This document shows positions 1-7,400 of a DNA stretch of 38,095 nucleotides, in pieces. Every line of letters starts with the position of its first letter. Position 1 is the stretch's first letter. This DNA comes from Desulfobacterales bacterium (lineage in GTDB: Bacteria > Desulfobacterota > Desulfobacteria > Desulfobacterales > UBA5852): assembly GCA_030065585.1 (NCBI GenBank), contig JASJED010000075.1:1-38095 (forward strand). Direction: 5' to 3'. The position numbers and the translations under genes are program-made. The notes beneath the pieces were generated by a model. That model made no database searches. It had not been told where the DNA came from and saw nothing but the letters and a program-made list of their open reading frames with translations.

Positions 1-729
1 CTGACCCCCGGCTTCGTGTCGGTCGCCTACGGCGACCTGGACGCGGTGGAAGCGGCCGTCAATCCCAATACCTGCGGCATTCTGGTGGAGCCCATGCAGG
101 GGGAAGGCGGCATGCGGGTGCCGCCGCCCGGTTTTCTCAAGGGATTACGCGACATCGCCGACCGGCACGACCTGCTGCTCCTCTTTGATGAAATTCAGGT
201 CGGCCTGGGGCGCAGCGGACGCAGGTTCTGTTTCGAGCACGAGGGCGTCGTCCCTGACGGCTTGGTGCTGGGCAAGGCGCTCTCCGGCGGCCTGGTGCCC
301 CTTTCGGCCTTCGTGACCCACGCCGAGCTGATGGACATGGCCTTTACGAAAGGCTCCGACGGCTCCACTTTCGGCGGCTATCCCCTGGCCTGTGTGGCCG
401 GTGTGGCCGCCCTGGAGGTCTTCGAGGAAGAAGCGCTGGACCGGTCGGCCGAACGCCAGGGAATCAAACTGCGGCGGGCTATCGACGAGATCGCCGCCCA
501 CTCGCCCCATGTCGCGGAAGTGCGTGGACGGGGCCTGTTCATCGGCATCGAGGTCGAAAACCGTCAGGCCATGGCCTTCTGCCGCTGGCTGGTGGATCTG
601 GGGCTGATCATCAATGACAGCCGCGGGCACACCATCCGGGTGTCGCCGCCTCTGAACATCACGGATACCGAGATCGATTATTTGGTGGCACGCTTGAAGA
701 AAGTGCTTTTAAGCCGTGTCCATCCATAA
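1..729 (+). CDS. Class III (ornithine/acetylornithine-type) aminotransferase, 3' part
   Basis: A PLP-dependent class III aminotransferase; the reading frame is open from base 1, so the N-terminal part lies outside the window and about 242 residues remain. The C-terminal half of the fold is recognisable. It has the EPMQGEGG block, the FDEIQ motif whose Asp contacts the PLP pyridine nitrogen (codon at 187-189), the LGKAL motif with the Schiff-base lysine (codon at 274-276), and the STFGGYPLAC segment that completes the active site of the dimer. Relatives transfer an omega-amino group (ornithine, acetylornithine, GABA, diamines) to 2-oxoglutarate, giving an aldehyde or semialdehyde. The order of blocks is most like ornithine or acetylornithine aminotransferases, but the substrate cannot be decided without the N-terminus. 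The next gene on the same strand is an aldehyde oxidoreductase, 159 bp downstream, so aldehyde made here could be its substrate (inference). Confidence 0.88.
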   Translation: MTPGFVSVAYGDLDAVEAAVNPNTCGILVEPMQGEGGMRVPPPGFLKGLRDIADRHDLLLLFDEIQVGLGRSGRRFCFEHEGVVPDGLVLGKALSGGLVPLSAFVTHAELMDMAFTKGSDGSTFGGYPLACVAGVAALEVFEEEALDRSAERQGIKLRRAIDEIAAHSPHVAEVRGRGLFIGIEVENRQAMAFCRWLVDLGLIINDSRGHTIRVSPPLNITDTEIDYLVARLKKVLLSRVHP

Positions 730-888
730 AGGGCATCCTGCGGCCCGCAGCGGCGTTCGCGTTTTTCTGAAATCGTCGCGAAAGTGTTGGATCGGCAGCC
801 GCGTGGCCGATGGTCGGCAGCCCGCGATGACGATGGGAAGGTATGGCATCAATCGGGTGTGTGTTACCAATCCCTGTGGAGGTGCGCC

Positions 889-2733
889 ATGAACGGATGG
901 ATGGGTAAAATCCTGCGGGTTGATCTGACCCGGGGCGAAATGCGTGAAATGCCCCTCGATCGGGATGTGGCCAAAGACTATATCGGCGGCCGCGGGCTGG
1001 GGATCTATTTTTTAAACCGCGAGCTTGATCCGGACTGCGAGCCCCTCGCGCCGGACAATCTGCTGGTGATGGCCACCGGTCCCCTGACCGGGACCGGTGC
1101 GCCCACCGGCGCCCGCTACATGATCATGACCAAGTCCCCCCTGACCGGGGCGATCACCTGTTCCAACGCCGGCGGACGCTTTCCCACCGAGCTGAAACGC
1201 GCCGGTTTCGACGGCCTGATCTTTGCCGGCCAAGCCAAGCGCCCCGTCTACCTGTGGATCGACAACGGCCAAGCCGAGCTGCGCGACGCCGCCCACCTCT
1301 GGGGCCGGAGCACCCACAGCGCGACGGATATGCTGCGGGAAGAAACCGACCCCCGGGCCCGGGTGGCCTGTATCGGTCCGGCCGGCGAGCGCCTGGTGCG
1401 TTTTGCCGCGGTCATGAACGACAAGGACCGTGCCGCCGGCCGCTCAGGGGTCGGTGCCGTGATGGGCAGTAAAAACCTGAAAGCGGTGGCGGTGCGCGGC
1501 CGGGGACAGATATCCCTGGCGAACCCCGAACGGTTCAAGACCTTCAATCAGGAAATTCTGGGACGCTTCAAAGCGGCCAACAAAAAAACGCCCCTGGGAC
1601 TCACCGTCAACGGCACGGCCGGGGTCGTCATCACCACCCAGCATCTCGGGGTGTTGCCCACCCGCAACTGGCAGCAAGGAACCTTTGAAGGCTGGGAGCA
1701 GATCCACGGCGAAACCCTGACAGCCAAATACCTCGTGCGCAACAAGGCCTGCTACGCCTGTCCCATCGGCTGCGGGCGCATTACCCGGGTGGAAGACGAC
1801 GTTTTCGGCGGAGAAGGGGAGGGTCCCGAATACGAAACGATCTACGCCATGGGCGCCAATTGCATGATCGACAACCTGCCGGCGATCATCAAGGCCAACT
1901 ATATCTGCAACGAGCTGGGCCTGGACACGATCACCATGGGGGCCACGATCGCCTGCGCCATGGAACTGGTGGAGCGGGGATACCTGCGGGAAGACATCGT
2001 CGGGCGGCCGCTTTCCTGGGGGGATGCCGCCGCGCTGGTGGAACTAACCCGTCAAACGGGGTATCGCGAGGGCTTCGGCGACCGTTTGGCCGAGGGCAGC
2101 TACCGGTTGGCGGAAAGCTGCGGTCATCCGGAGCTGGCCATGGTTTCCAAGAAACAGGAATTTCCCGGATACGAGCCCCGCGGGGCCCAGGCCATGGGGT
2201 TGGCCTACGCCACCTCGCCCATCGGCGGGTCCCATATGCGCGGCGATCCGGCCTATTTCGAACTCTTCGGGATTCCGGAACGGGTGGACCCCCTTCAGTG
2301 GCAGGGCAAGGCCCGGATCACCAAGGACTTCCAGGACCTCTCGGCGATCATCGATGCGGCCGGCCTGTGCATCTTCTTTGCCGTCCGCAACCTGGCCGGC
2401 AAACAGCTCGACGTACCGCCCATTGGAATCCTCGAATATCTGAACGCGGCCACCGGGGCGGACTATGCCCTCGAAGAACTGATCCAGGCCGGGGAGCGGA
2501 TCATCACGGCCGAGCGCCGGTTTTTAACCCGGGCCGGTTTCTCACGCCGGGACGACACACTGCCCGAACGCCTCACCACGGAGCCGCTGCCCGACGGACC
2601 GGCCAAGGGCATGGTTTGCCACCTGGAGGCGATGCTCGACGAGTACTACCGTGAGCAGAACTGGAGCGCGGACGGGATACCCACCGCCGAGCGGCTGGCG
2701 CAGCTGGGGTTGGCCGGGGAGAAGGATGCTTGA
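889..2733 (+). CDS. Tungsten-type aldehyde:ferredoxin oxidoreductase (AOR)
   Basis: A 614-residue AOR-family enzyme, close to the ~605 residues usual for the family. These cytoplasmic tungstopterin enzymes oxidise aldehydes to carboxylates with ferredoxin, or run in reverse. The N-terminal domain carries the glycine-rich GGRGLG stretch near residue 30. The 4Fe-4S ligands are C288, C291 and C295 (CYACPIGC) plus C494. As far as I recall, these are the same positions as the ligands in the Pyrococcus furiosus enzyme. The frame is open from 784, but the ATG at 889 is preferred: it has GGAGG at 878-882 with good spacing and gives the family N-terminus MNGWMGKILRVDL. The stop overlaps the start of the MoaD-like gene, so the two are translationally coupled. 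The class (AOR, FOR, GAPOR, BCR) is not decidable by eye. Confidence 0.94.
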   Translation: MNGWMGKILRVDLTRGEMREMPLDRDVAKDYIGGRGLGIYFLNRELDPDCEPLAPDNLLVMATGPLTGTGAPTGARYMIMTKSPLTGAITCSNAGGRFPTELKRAGFDGLIFAGQAKRPVYLWIDNGQAELRDAAHLWGRSTHSATDMLREETDPRARVACIGPAGERLVRFAAVMNDKDRAAGRSGVGAVMGSKNLKAVAVRGRGQISLANPERFKTFNQEILGRFKAANKKTPLGLTVNGTAGVVITTQHLGVLPTRNWQQGTFEGWEQIHGETLTAKYLVRNKACYACPIGCGRITRVEDDVFGGEGEGPEYETIYAMGANCMIDNLPAIIKANYICNELGLDTITMGATIACAMELVERGYLREDIVGRPLSWGDAAALVELTRQTGYREGFGDRLAEGSYRLAESCGHPELAMVSKKQEFPGYEPRGAQAMGLAYATSPIGGSHMRGDPAYFELFGIPERVDPLQWQGKARITKDFQDLSAIIDAAGLCIFFAVRNLAGKQLDVPPIGILEYLNAATGADYALEELIQAGERIITAERRFLTRAGFSRRDDTLPERLTTEPLPDGPAKGMVCHLEAMLDEYYREQNWSADGIPTAERLAQLGLAGEKDA

Positions 2734-2963
2734 TCGTCAGGGTGAAGTGCTTTGCGGGCCTGCGGCGCTACGCGCCCGCGGGCCGCAGCGATTTCAAGGT
2801 TGAACTCGCCGCCGACGCCCGGGTGGGGCAATTGCTCGACCAGATGGGCGTTCCTACCGATGATCGGACGTTCGTCGCCGTGAACGGTGTGCGCGCCGGG
2901 CGGGACCAACCCCTGTCCGATGGCGACCTTGTCGTTCTCTTCACCCTCATGGAGGGTGGGTAG
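2730..2963 (+). CDS. MoaD/ThiS-family sulfur carrier protein
   Basis: A 77-residue beta-grasp protein ending in the di-glycine EGG, the hallmark of MoaD, ThiS and related carriers that are thiocarboxylated at the C-terminal Gly. MoaD delivers sulfur for the dithiolene of molybdopterin, the cofactor of the AOR encoded just upstream. The start is taken as TTG at 2730, which overlaps the AOR stop (TTGA) and is preceded by a GGGGAGAAGG ribosome site. An alternative GTG at 2742 would remove the first beta-strand. AOR genes are often followed by a dedicated MoaD-like gene, so a cofactor-assembly role for this AOR is likely. Sulfur carriage is known for the family; specificity for this AOR is inferred. 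Confidence 0.85.
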   Translation: MIVRVKCFAGLRRYAPAGRSDFKVELAADARVGQLLDQMGVPTDDRTFVAVNGVRAGRDQPLSDGDLVVLFTLMEGG

Positions 2964-3210
2964 ATGATGCGCGCTTCCCAAAAACCCATCGCCACCTGTA
3001 CCTCCGCGACATGTGATCGCTGTGCGGTCGGCCAAGACCTGCACTGCCATTTTACGCCGCGTGATCTGATCCATTTACCTGTGCGCGCAGTGCATGAATT
3101 TCGCACGCCCCTTGAACACGGTTGCCAGCGAGGTCCGCCAGGCGTTTTTCAAGTGCAATCCCGAAGTCGCCCAAGCCTGGGGTGTCGATACCTTGGACCG
3201 GGCGCCATGA
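2964..3210 (+). pseudogene. Small Cys-rich protein gene with an apparent 1-nt frameshift
   Basis: The gene starts directly after the MoaD-like stop (TAG-ATG) with a good ribosome site (GGAGGG). Its first ~37 codons encode a cysteine-rich N-terminus with Cys at residues 12, 17, 20 and 28, ending around RDLIH. Coding quality then moves to the +1 frame, which continues with a CAQC pair and a plausible tail ending at TGA 3208-3210. Dropping one T from the TTT at 3074-3076 joins the halves into an ~81-residue protein with six cysteines. In the original frame an implausible tail runs on to 3254. I do not recognise the family. The cysteine spacing and position after AOR and its carrier suggest a metal- or Fe-S-binding accessory protein. 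It could be a real lesion or a homopolymer sequencing error. Confidence 0.45.
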
Positions 3211-3438
3211 TTCCGACGGGCGTTTGCGGGCCTTCTACCCGTATTCCGGTTTAAATTCCAATCCATCCGAAAATTCCCCGTATCGTGCGGCAAGCCGTCG
3301 AATCAATATTTCATTTTCGGGCCAATCTGGTATAGATAACCGCGCGCTTGAAATGTTTCATGGCAGTTGTGTCGTGTTCGATTGGCGCTTGAGGTTTTTT
3401 AAGCAACCCATCAAGGAGCGAAAAGGGTTTGAAGCTTT

Positions 3439-4086
3439 ATGGACACACGGCCATTGCAGGCCTTCCAGAACGGAGGGGCCGTCCATCGCTTTGGCACTAG
3501 CCTGCTGGCCTGGGCGCGCCGTGATTTTATCTGGGGGCTTATGATCGTTCCCCTTTTGCTGGTGCTGCTGATATATTGGCTATCCGAGGCCAATTTCCAG
3601 GGATGGCAAGACAGCGACGTTTTCAAGCCCTTGATGGAAATCCTCCACCCGGGGCTGCTTTCCGGATTTTTGGTCGTGTCCCTGGTGCGTCTGTTGATAA
3701 GTCGGGACCGAACCTTTGCTTTCTTAGCGGTATTGGCCGCCTTTGTGCTGGGGCGTGAAATCATGGGCCAGGGTTCGTCTTTTATTCTGTTTGCCGGCCT
3801 GATCCTCCTCTTTGCCTACGGGAACAAGCACCCGGACCGCATCGCCTCACTGCTGGGCTCAAGATGGGCCACCAGTTTTCTGGCCATGTGCTTTGTCTGC
3901 TATCTGACCTCGCAACTGCTCGATCGGGGGGTCGTCAAACGAATCGGCTGGTTGATTTTCTGGGATACTTCCTGGCAGCCGCCGCATGCGTCCAACCTCG
4001 AAGAGGCGCTTGAATCCCTGGGGGGCCTTTTTCTGCTGCTGATGGCTTTGGCCATCCCCCGGCTGCCGAGGCGGTTGGTTGCATAA
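3439..4086 (+). CDS. Multi-pass inner-membrane protein of unknown function
   Basis: A 215-residue protein with about five hydrophobic segments: roughly residues 33-50 (GLMIVPLLLVLLIYWL), 73-90, 94-110, 115-130 and 148-162, with a further hydrophobic stretch near the C-terminus (GGLFLLLMALAIP). Short charged loops and an RRLVA end suggest a cytoplasmic C-terminus. No catalytic or binding motif is visible and I do not recognise the family. The start at 3439 is the first ATG of the open frame; the AAGGAG at 3413 is somewhat distant, so translation may be modest. The gene stands 79 bp before the patatin gene on the same strand and may be co-transcribed with it. The 228 bp upstream contain no clear promoter. 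Confidence 0.7.
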   Translation: MDTRPLQAFQNGGAVHRFGTSLLAWARRDFIWGLMIVPLLLVLLIYWLSEANFQGWQDSDVFKPLMEILHPGLLSGFLVVSLVRLLISRDRTFAFLAVLAAFVLGREIMGQGSSFILFAGLILLFAYGNKHPDRIASLLGSRWATSFLAMCFVCYLTSQLLDRGVVKRIGWLIFWDTSWQPPHASNLEEALESLGGLFLLLMALAIPRLPRRLVA

Positions 4087-4165
4087 AGATGCCGTACGTT
4101 TATGGGGATTGCCGGCGGACCTTTGGGCCGTCATCGCGAAACCACCAACTTAAGAATGTTTAACC

Positions 4166-6040
4166 ATGCCAAACCCGATGAACGCTATTTCCAAATCCAA
4201 TCCCGAACCGATTAGTGCCAAGGAACTCCGCCGGATTCTATCCTCCCACGCAACTTTCGCGAACCTCTCGGATAAGGCTTTCGAGGGGCTAGCCGGCATC
4301 GCCGATCGTGTCTTTGTCCCGGGCGGGACATTGATCGCCAGATCGGGAGAAGCGATCGAAGATGCCTTCATCGTCGAATACGGGAGAACCCGCCTCCAGA
4401 TAAATGAGACGTTTGCCATGAACGGCGGCCGCGGAGAATCCATCGGTATATTGTCAGTGCTGATGCAAAAACCCTTTGTGGGCGACTGCTTTGCCCTTCG
4501 TGATACCAAGCTGATACGTCTGCGGGGCTCGGATTTACTTCAGGTCCTGGCAGCCAATCCCGAGTTGATCGTAGCCCTTTCGCGATATGCCGATGACGCC
4601 ATCAGGCGCTCCCTGGGCATGCGTTTTAGCCCATATCGCCCGCGTGCTTTTGCCGTGCTGCCCGTCCGTGAGGACCCCCGGATGCGGGAAGCGGCTGACA
4701 ACCTGTTTCAGGCGCTCAAGGGAGTTGCCGGGCCGGGTTGCCTGATCGACAGTCGGCGCTTGCGTGACATTTGCGGCGGCGATGTTTCAGAATCCCACGC
4801 CTTCGAAAAGGCGCGTGACCGTCTCATCACCTGGTGTGAAGCAAGAGAGGCCGAGGGGCACTTCCTCATGTTCGTCTGCGACCCCGCGGAAACAAGCTGG
4901 ACCCGCTGGTGTGCTAAACAAACCGATCAAATCGTCATTATCGCGGGAGCGGATGCGGTGGATCAGGTCGAGCGCATCAATCGCCAGTTCGCCGGCCGTT
5001 CGGTGGCCGGTTTGGCGGTCAAGGTGGACTTAGTTCTGGTTCAGAATGCGGACAATAAGGTGCCGCGGGGAACAGGCGCCTGGTTGGCGCTTGAGTGTCT
5101 GCAACGCCATCACCACGTGCGCCTGGGCAACACGGCGGACTTCCAGCGGGCGGCGCGCCGGATGAGCGAACGGGCCATCGGCGTGGTCCTCGGCGGCGGC
5201 GGGGCTCGTGGGATCGCTCACTTGGGCGTTCTTCAGGCGCTGGATGAGGCGGGGGTCCCCATCGATGCCATCAGCGGCACCAGTATGGGCGCGGTGATGG
5301 CCGCCTGTTATGCCAAGGGCTGGTCACCCAAGCAAATTCTCGATTTAGCCCGCAGGTTTATTTCTTCCTCGCGCGCACTGATGGATCTGGACTTTCCGAT
5401 GGTCGCCTTTCTCCGCGGGCGCAAGCTTGATAACATCCTGAAGACCCTTTTCGGGACCATGGACATCATGGATCTCTGGTTACCGCACTATTGCATCTCG
5501 TCGAGCCTCAGCAAGGGGCAGATGAAGCTGCACGACCGTGGGCTGGCCTGGCTGAGCCTCCGCGCCAGCTGCTCCTATCCCGGCGTCTTTCCGCCCGTTC
5601 ACGCCGATGGGCAGCTCCTCGTGGACGGGGGCATCGTGGACAACGTTCCCATGGAAATCATGGAAGCCCAGTGCAAGGGCGGCACGGTCATCGCGGTCGA
5701 CGTGGGCGGTGGTGGGGCCGATGATCTCGCGTTTGGTGAACGCAAGGCCAGGTCCGGATGGAAATTGCTGCGCGATCGCTTGAGTCCGATGGCATCCCGC
5801 GAGCGCTTTGCCAATATTTTTCAGATCCTGGTCTGGTCGACCACGTTGAGCAGCAAAAAGACTTTGCAGCAGATCGTCGAGAATAATCGCGTCGATTTGT
5901 TTCTGGCACCGCCGTTACAGGGGTTTCAGGTGATCGGCTTCGATGCCCACGAAAAGCTGTTCGAGGTCGGCTATGAATACGCGCGCCAGCGGCTCGCCGT
6001 CTGGGAAGGTCTGCCACAGGCTCTCGGAAGGGAACCGTGA
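4166..6040 (+). CDS. Cyclic-nucleotide-binding domain/patatin-like phospholipase (NTE family)
   Basis: A 624-residue fusion. Residues ~15-150 resemble a cNMP-binding (CAP_ED) domain, with the PGGTLIARSGE block typical of its beta-roll. Residues ~150-335 form a linker region as in bacterial neuropathy-target-esterase homologues. Residues ~338-540 form a patatin domain with the oxyanion loop GGGGARG, nucleophile S373 in GTSMG, and catalytic D487 in DGG. This Ser-Asp dyad hydrolyses ester bonds of phospholipids or lysophospholipids. There is no signal peptide, so it probably acts at the cytoplasmic face of the membrane. The same CNB-patatin architecture occurs in eukaryotic NTE/PNPLA6 and in several bacterial proteins, so the fusion is real rather than an assembly artefact. 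Whether the CNB part binds cAMP/cGMP is uncertain; its phosphate-binding cassette is not obviously canonical. Confidence 0.9.
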   Translation: MPNPMNAISKSNPEPISAKELRRILSSHATFANLSDKAFEGLAGIADRVFVPGGTLIARSGEAIEDAFIVEYGRTRLQINETFAMNGGRGESIGILSVLMQKPFVGDCFALRDTKLIRLRGSDLLQVLAANPELIVALSRYADDAIRRSLGMRFSPYRPRAFAVLPVREDPRMREAADNLFQALKGVAGPGCLIDSRRLRDICGGDVSESHAFEKARDRLITWCEAREAEGHFLMFVCDPAETSWTRWCAKQTDQIVIIAGADAVDQVERINRQFAGRSVAGLAVKVDLVLVQNADNKVPRGTGAWLALECLQRHHHVRLGNTADFQRAARRMSERAIGVVLGGGGARGIAHLGVLQALDEAGVPIDAISGTSMGAVMAACYAKGWSPKQILDLARRFISSSRALMDLDFPMVAFLRGRKLDNILKTLFGTMDIMDLWLPHYCISSSLSKGQMKLHDRGLAWLSLRASCSYPGVFPPVHADGQLLVDGGIVDNVPMEIMEAQCKGGTVIAVDVGGGGADDLAFGERKARSGWKLLRDRLSPMASRERFANIFQILVWSTTLSSKKTLQQIVENNRVDLFLAPPLQGFQVIGFDAHEKLFEVGYEYARQRLAVWEGLPQALGREP

Positions 6041-6469
6041 ACGGTTGAAGGGGCCGGACCGCAGCGGTTTTCAAACCCGACCCTTAGCCGGGCGGGGTTG
6101 CCGCGGGCTTTGAATCGGTTCTCTCGACCGCCGGGGCCATTGCCGGAGCCGCTGGGTGTTCGGCCGCCGACCGTGAGTTCATCACCACGGCCGTATTGAC
6201 AGCGCGATGGGTTTGGATTATCCGTGTTTCAGGGGAATATAAAGCGATGCCGTTTCCGCGCCGCGAAACGGGGGTTTAACCATCGCGACCATAGCCTGGC
6301 ATTTGCTTTGTTATTCATTCACGCGCGCATTCCTTTTCTTCAAACATGCCCACATAATCGGCCGTCATGAAGCCTCGTAAGATTCGGAGGGCGAGGACAA
6401 TGACGGTCATTCGATGCAACCCTTCAACGGGTGGTCGATGCGTTGAAGATCTACTAACGAGGAGGCATA
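6041..6469 (+). other. Intergenic region upstream of the GAF gene, weak promoter candidate
   Basis: This holds 429 bp without a convincing gene. A perfect sigma70-type -35 hexamer TTGACA lies at 6196-6201, followed after 17 nt by the poor -10 TATCCG (6219-6224). It could drive the GAF gene, whose ribosome site GAGGAGG sits at 6459-6465. Near the patatin stop there is a short ACCGT-ga-ACGGT dyad, and at about 6077-6102 an imperfect GC-rich stem without a T-run. An open frame from 6367 overlaps the GAF gene in another frame and is not convincing. Confidence 0.3.
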
Positions 6470-7021
6470 ATGAAAAACTTGGCGATCAACTACGAAACGC
6501 TGATCAAGGTCACGCGGTCCCTTTCGAAATCCAAGGATCCGGAACAAATCATCCAGATGACGGTCGAGAGCATCCAGTCGGCGCTGGGCTTGAAGGGCTG
6601 CGCGTTGTTTCTCATCAATCCACAGACAAACGACTTGGAAGTCGCCGCTTCGGCCGGTCTAAGCGACGAATATCTGAACAAAGGTGCGGTGAGCGCACTG
6701 CGCTCCATCGCGGATTCGCTTCAGGACGGTCCCGTGGCGGTTTACGACGTCAGCGACGATCCCCGCATCCAGTACCCCGAAGCTGCTAAAAGCGAGGGCA
6801 TCGCCTCAATCCTTTCAGTACCCATCATCGTCGGTGATGATGCCATCGGCGCCGTTCGCGCTTACACGGCCGAACCCTGGGAATTCACCCTGGACGATGT
6901 GAATTTCGTTCAAGCACTGGCCCAGATCGCCGGCGTGCTCATCGAGATGAGCCGCCTCCACAAGGGGCAGAGTGAATACATCGACGTTCTGGCCACGACC
7001 TGCGAGTCGCCAGCCCTCTAG
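6470..7021 (+). CDS. Stand-alone GAF-domain protein
   Basis: A 183-residue soluble protein that is essentially one GAF domain (about residues 15-165), preceded by a short helix (TRSLSKSKDPEQIIQ). Typical GAF features are the ALGLKGCALFLI strand, the VYDVSDDPR segment and the SILSVPIIVGDDAIGAVRAY core. GAF domains bind small ligands such as cyclic nucleotides, tetrapyrroles or redox cofactors. No output domain (kinase, GGDEF, DNA-binding) is attached, so it must act through a partner, if it signals at all. The start ATG follows a near-perfect GAGGAGG ribosome site, which suggests strong expression. A strong terminator lies 22 bp after the stop, so it is probably monocistronic and not co-transcribed with the histidine kinase downstream. 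The ligand is unknown. Confidence 0.85.
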   Translation: MKNLAINYETLIKVTRSLSKSKDPEQIIQMTVESIQSALGLKGCALFLINPQTNDLEVAASAGLSDEYLNKGAVSALRSIADSLQDGPVAVYDVSDDPRIQYPEAAKSEGIASILSVPIIVGDDAIGAVRAYTAEPWEFTLDDVNFVQALAQIAGVLIEMSRLHKGQSEYIDVLATTCESPAL

Positions 7022-7042
7022 ATCGTTCTCACCACCACGAAT

Positions 7043-7100
7043 GCAAGCAGAGAGGCCGATGCCTGGCATAGGGATTGGTCTCTTTGCTTGCTTTCCTTAT
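7043..7100 (+). terminator. Rho-independent terminator of the GAF gene
   Basis: The arms 7043-7057 and 7077-7091 form a continuous 15-bp stem in RNA (13 Watson-Crick pairs and two G-U wobbles) closing a 19-nt loop. It is followed by the T-rich run TTTCCTTAT at 7092-7100. It lies 22 bp beyond the GAF stop on the same strand, as expected for an intrinsic terminator. Confidence 0.75.
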
Positions 7101-7400
7101 CGACCGGATTGAATCCGCCAACCCCGTCGTCGCCGGCGCCTTCGGCAATCAATGGTCTCTTTGGTAAAACCCGTCCTAACCGAATCGATCGGGAGGTTTT
7201 TTTCTCTCGATCTGCATTATTATGATATTTATCATGACGATGCCGGCGCCATGCCCGCCCATTCCCCTGATTGTTGCTGTGGTTAAAAAGGGTAGCAAGC
7301 GGCATTGAAATTGCCGATAGGCCGCGCCTATCCGGACGATCACCGAGGGGTTTACCCCCGATGGCCCCCGCTGCTTGTTCTTTGTGGGAGGAATCCGACC
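7101..7400 (+). other. Upstream region of the histidine kinase with a 14-nt palindrome
   Basis: These 300 bp between the GAF terminator and the kinase start contain no convincing gene. The stretch at about 7195-7235 is locally AT-rich, unlike its surroundings. It holds the perfect palindrome ATGATA-TT-TATCAT at 7222-7235, of a kind often bound by dimeric regulators; it slightly resembles half of a Fur box. No clear -35/-10 pair was found. The kinase ribosome site GGGAGGA lies at 7386-7392. Confidence 0.3.

Noticed and set aside
2964-3254. Intact 96-residue protein after the MoaD-like gene
   Set aside because: Its second half looks non-coding while the +1 frame carries a better coding signal to 3210, so it is listed as frameshifted.
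6297-6311. Sigma54-like TGGCAT-N5-TTGT upstream of the GAF gene
   Set aside because: The essential GC at -12 is missing (GT instead), and no sigma54 activator is nearby.
6367-6789. 140-codon + strand open frame before and across the GAF gene
   Set aside because: Overlaps the GAF gene in another frame and is Arg/Gly/Ser-rich, as typical of GC-rich shadow frames.
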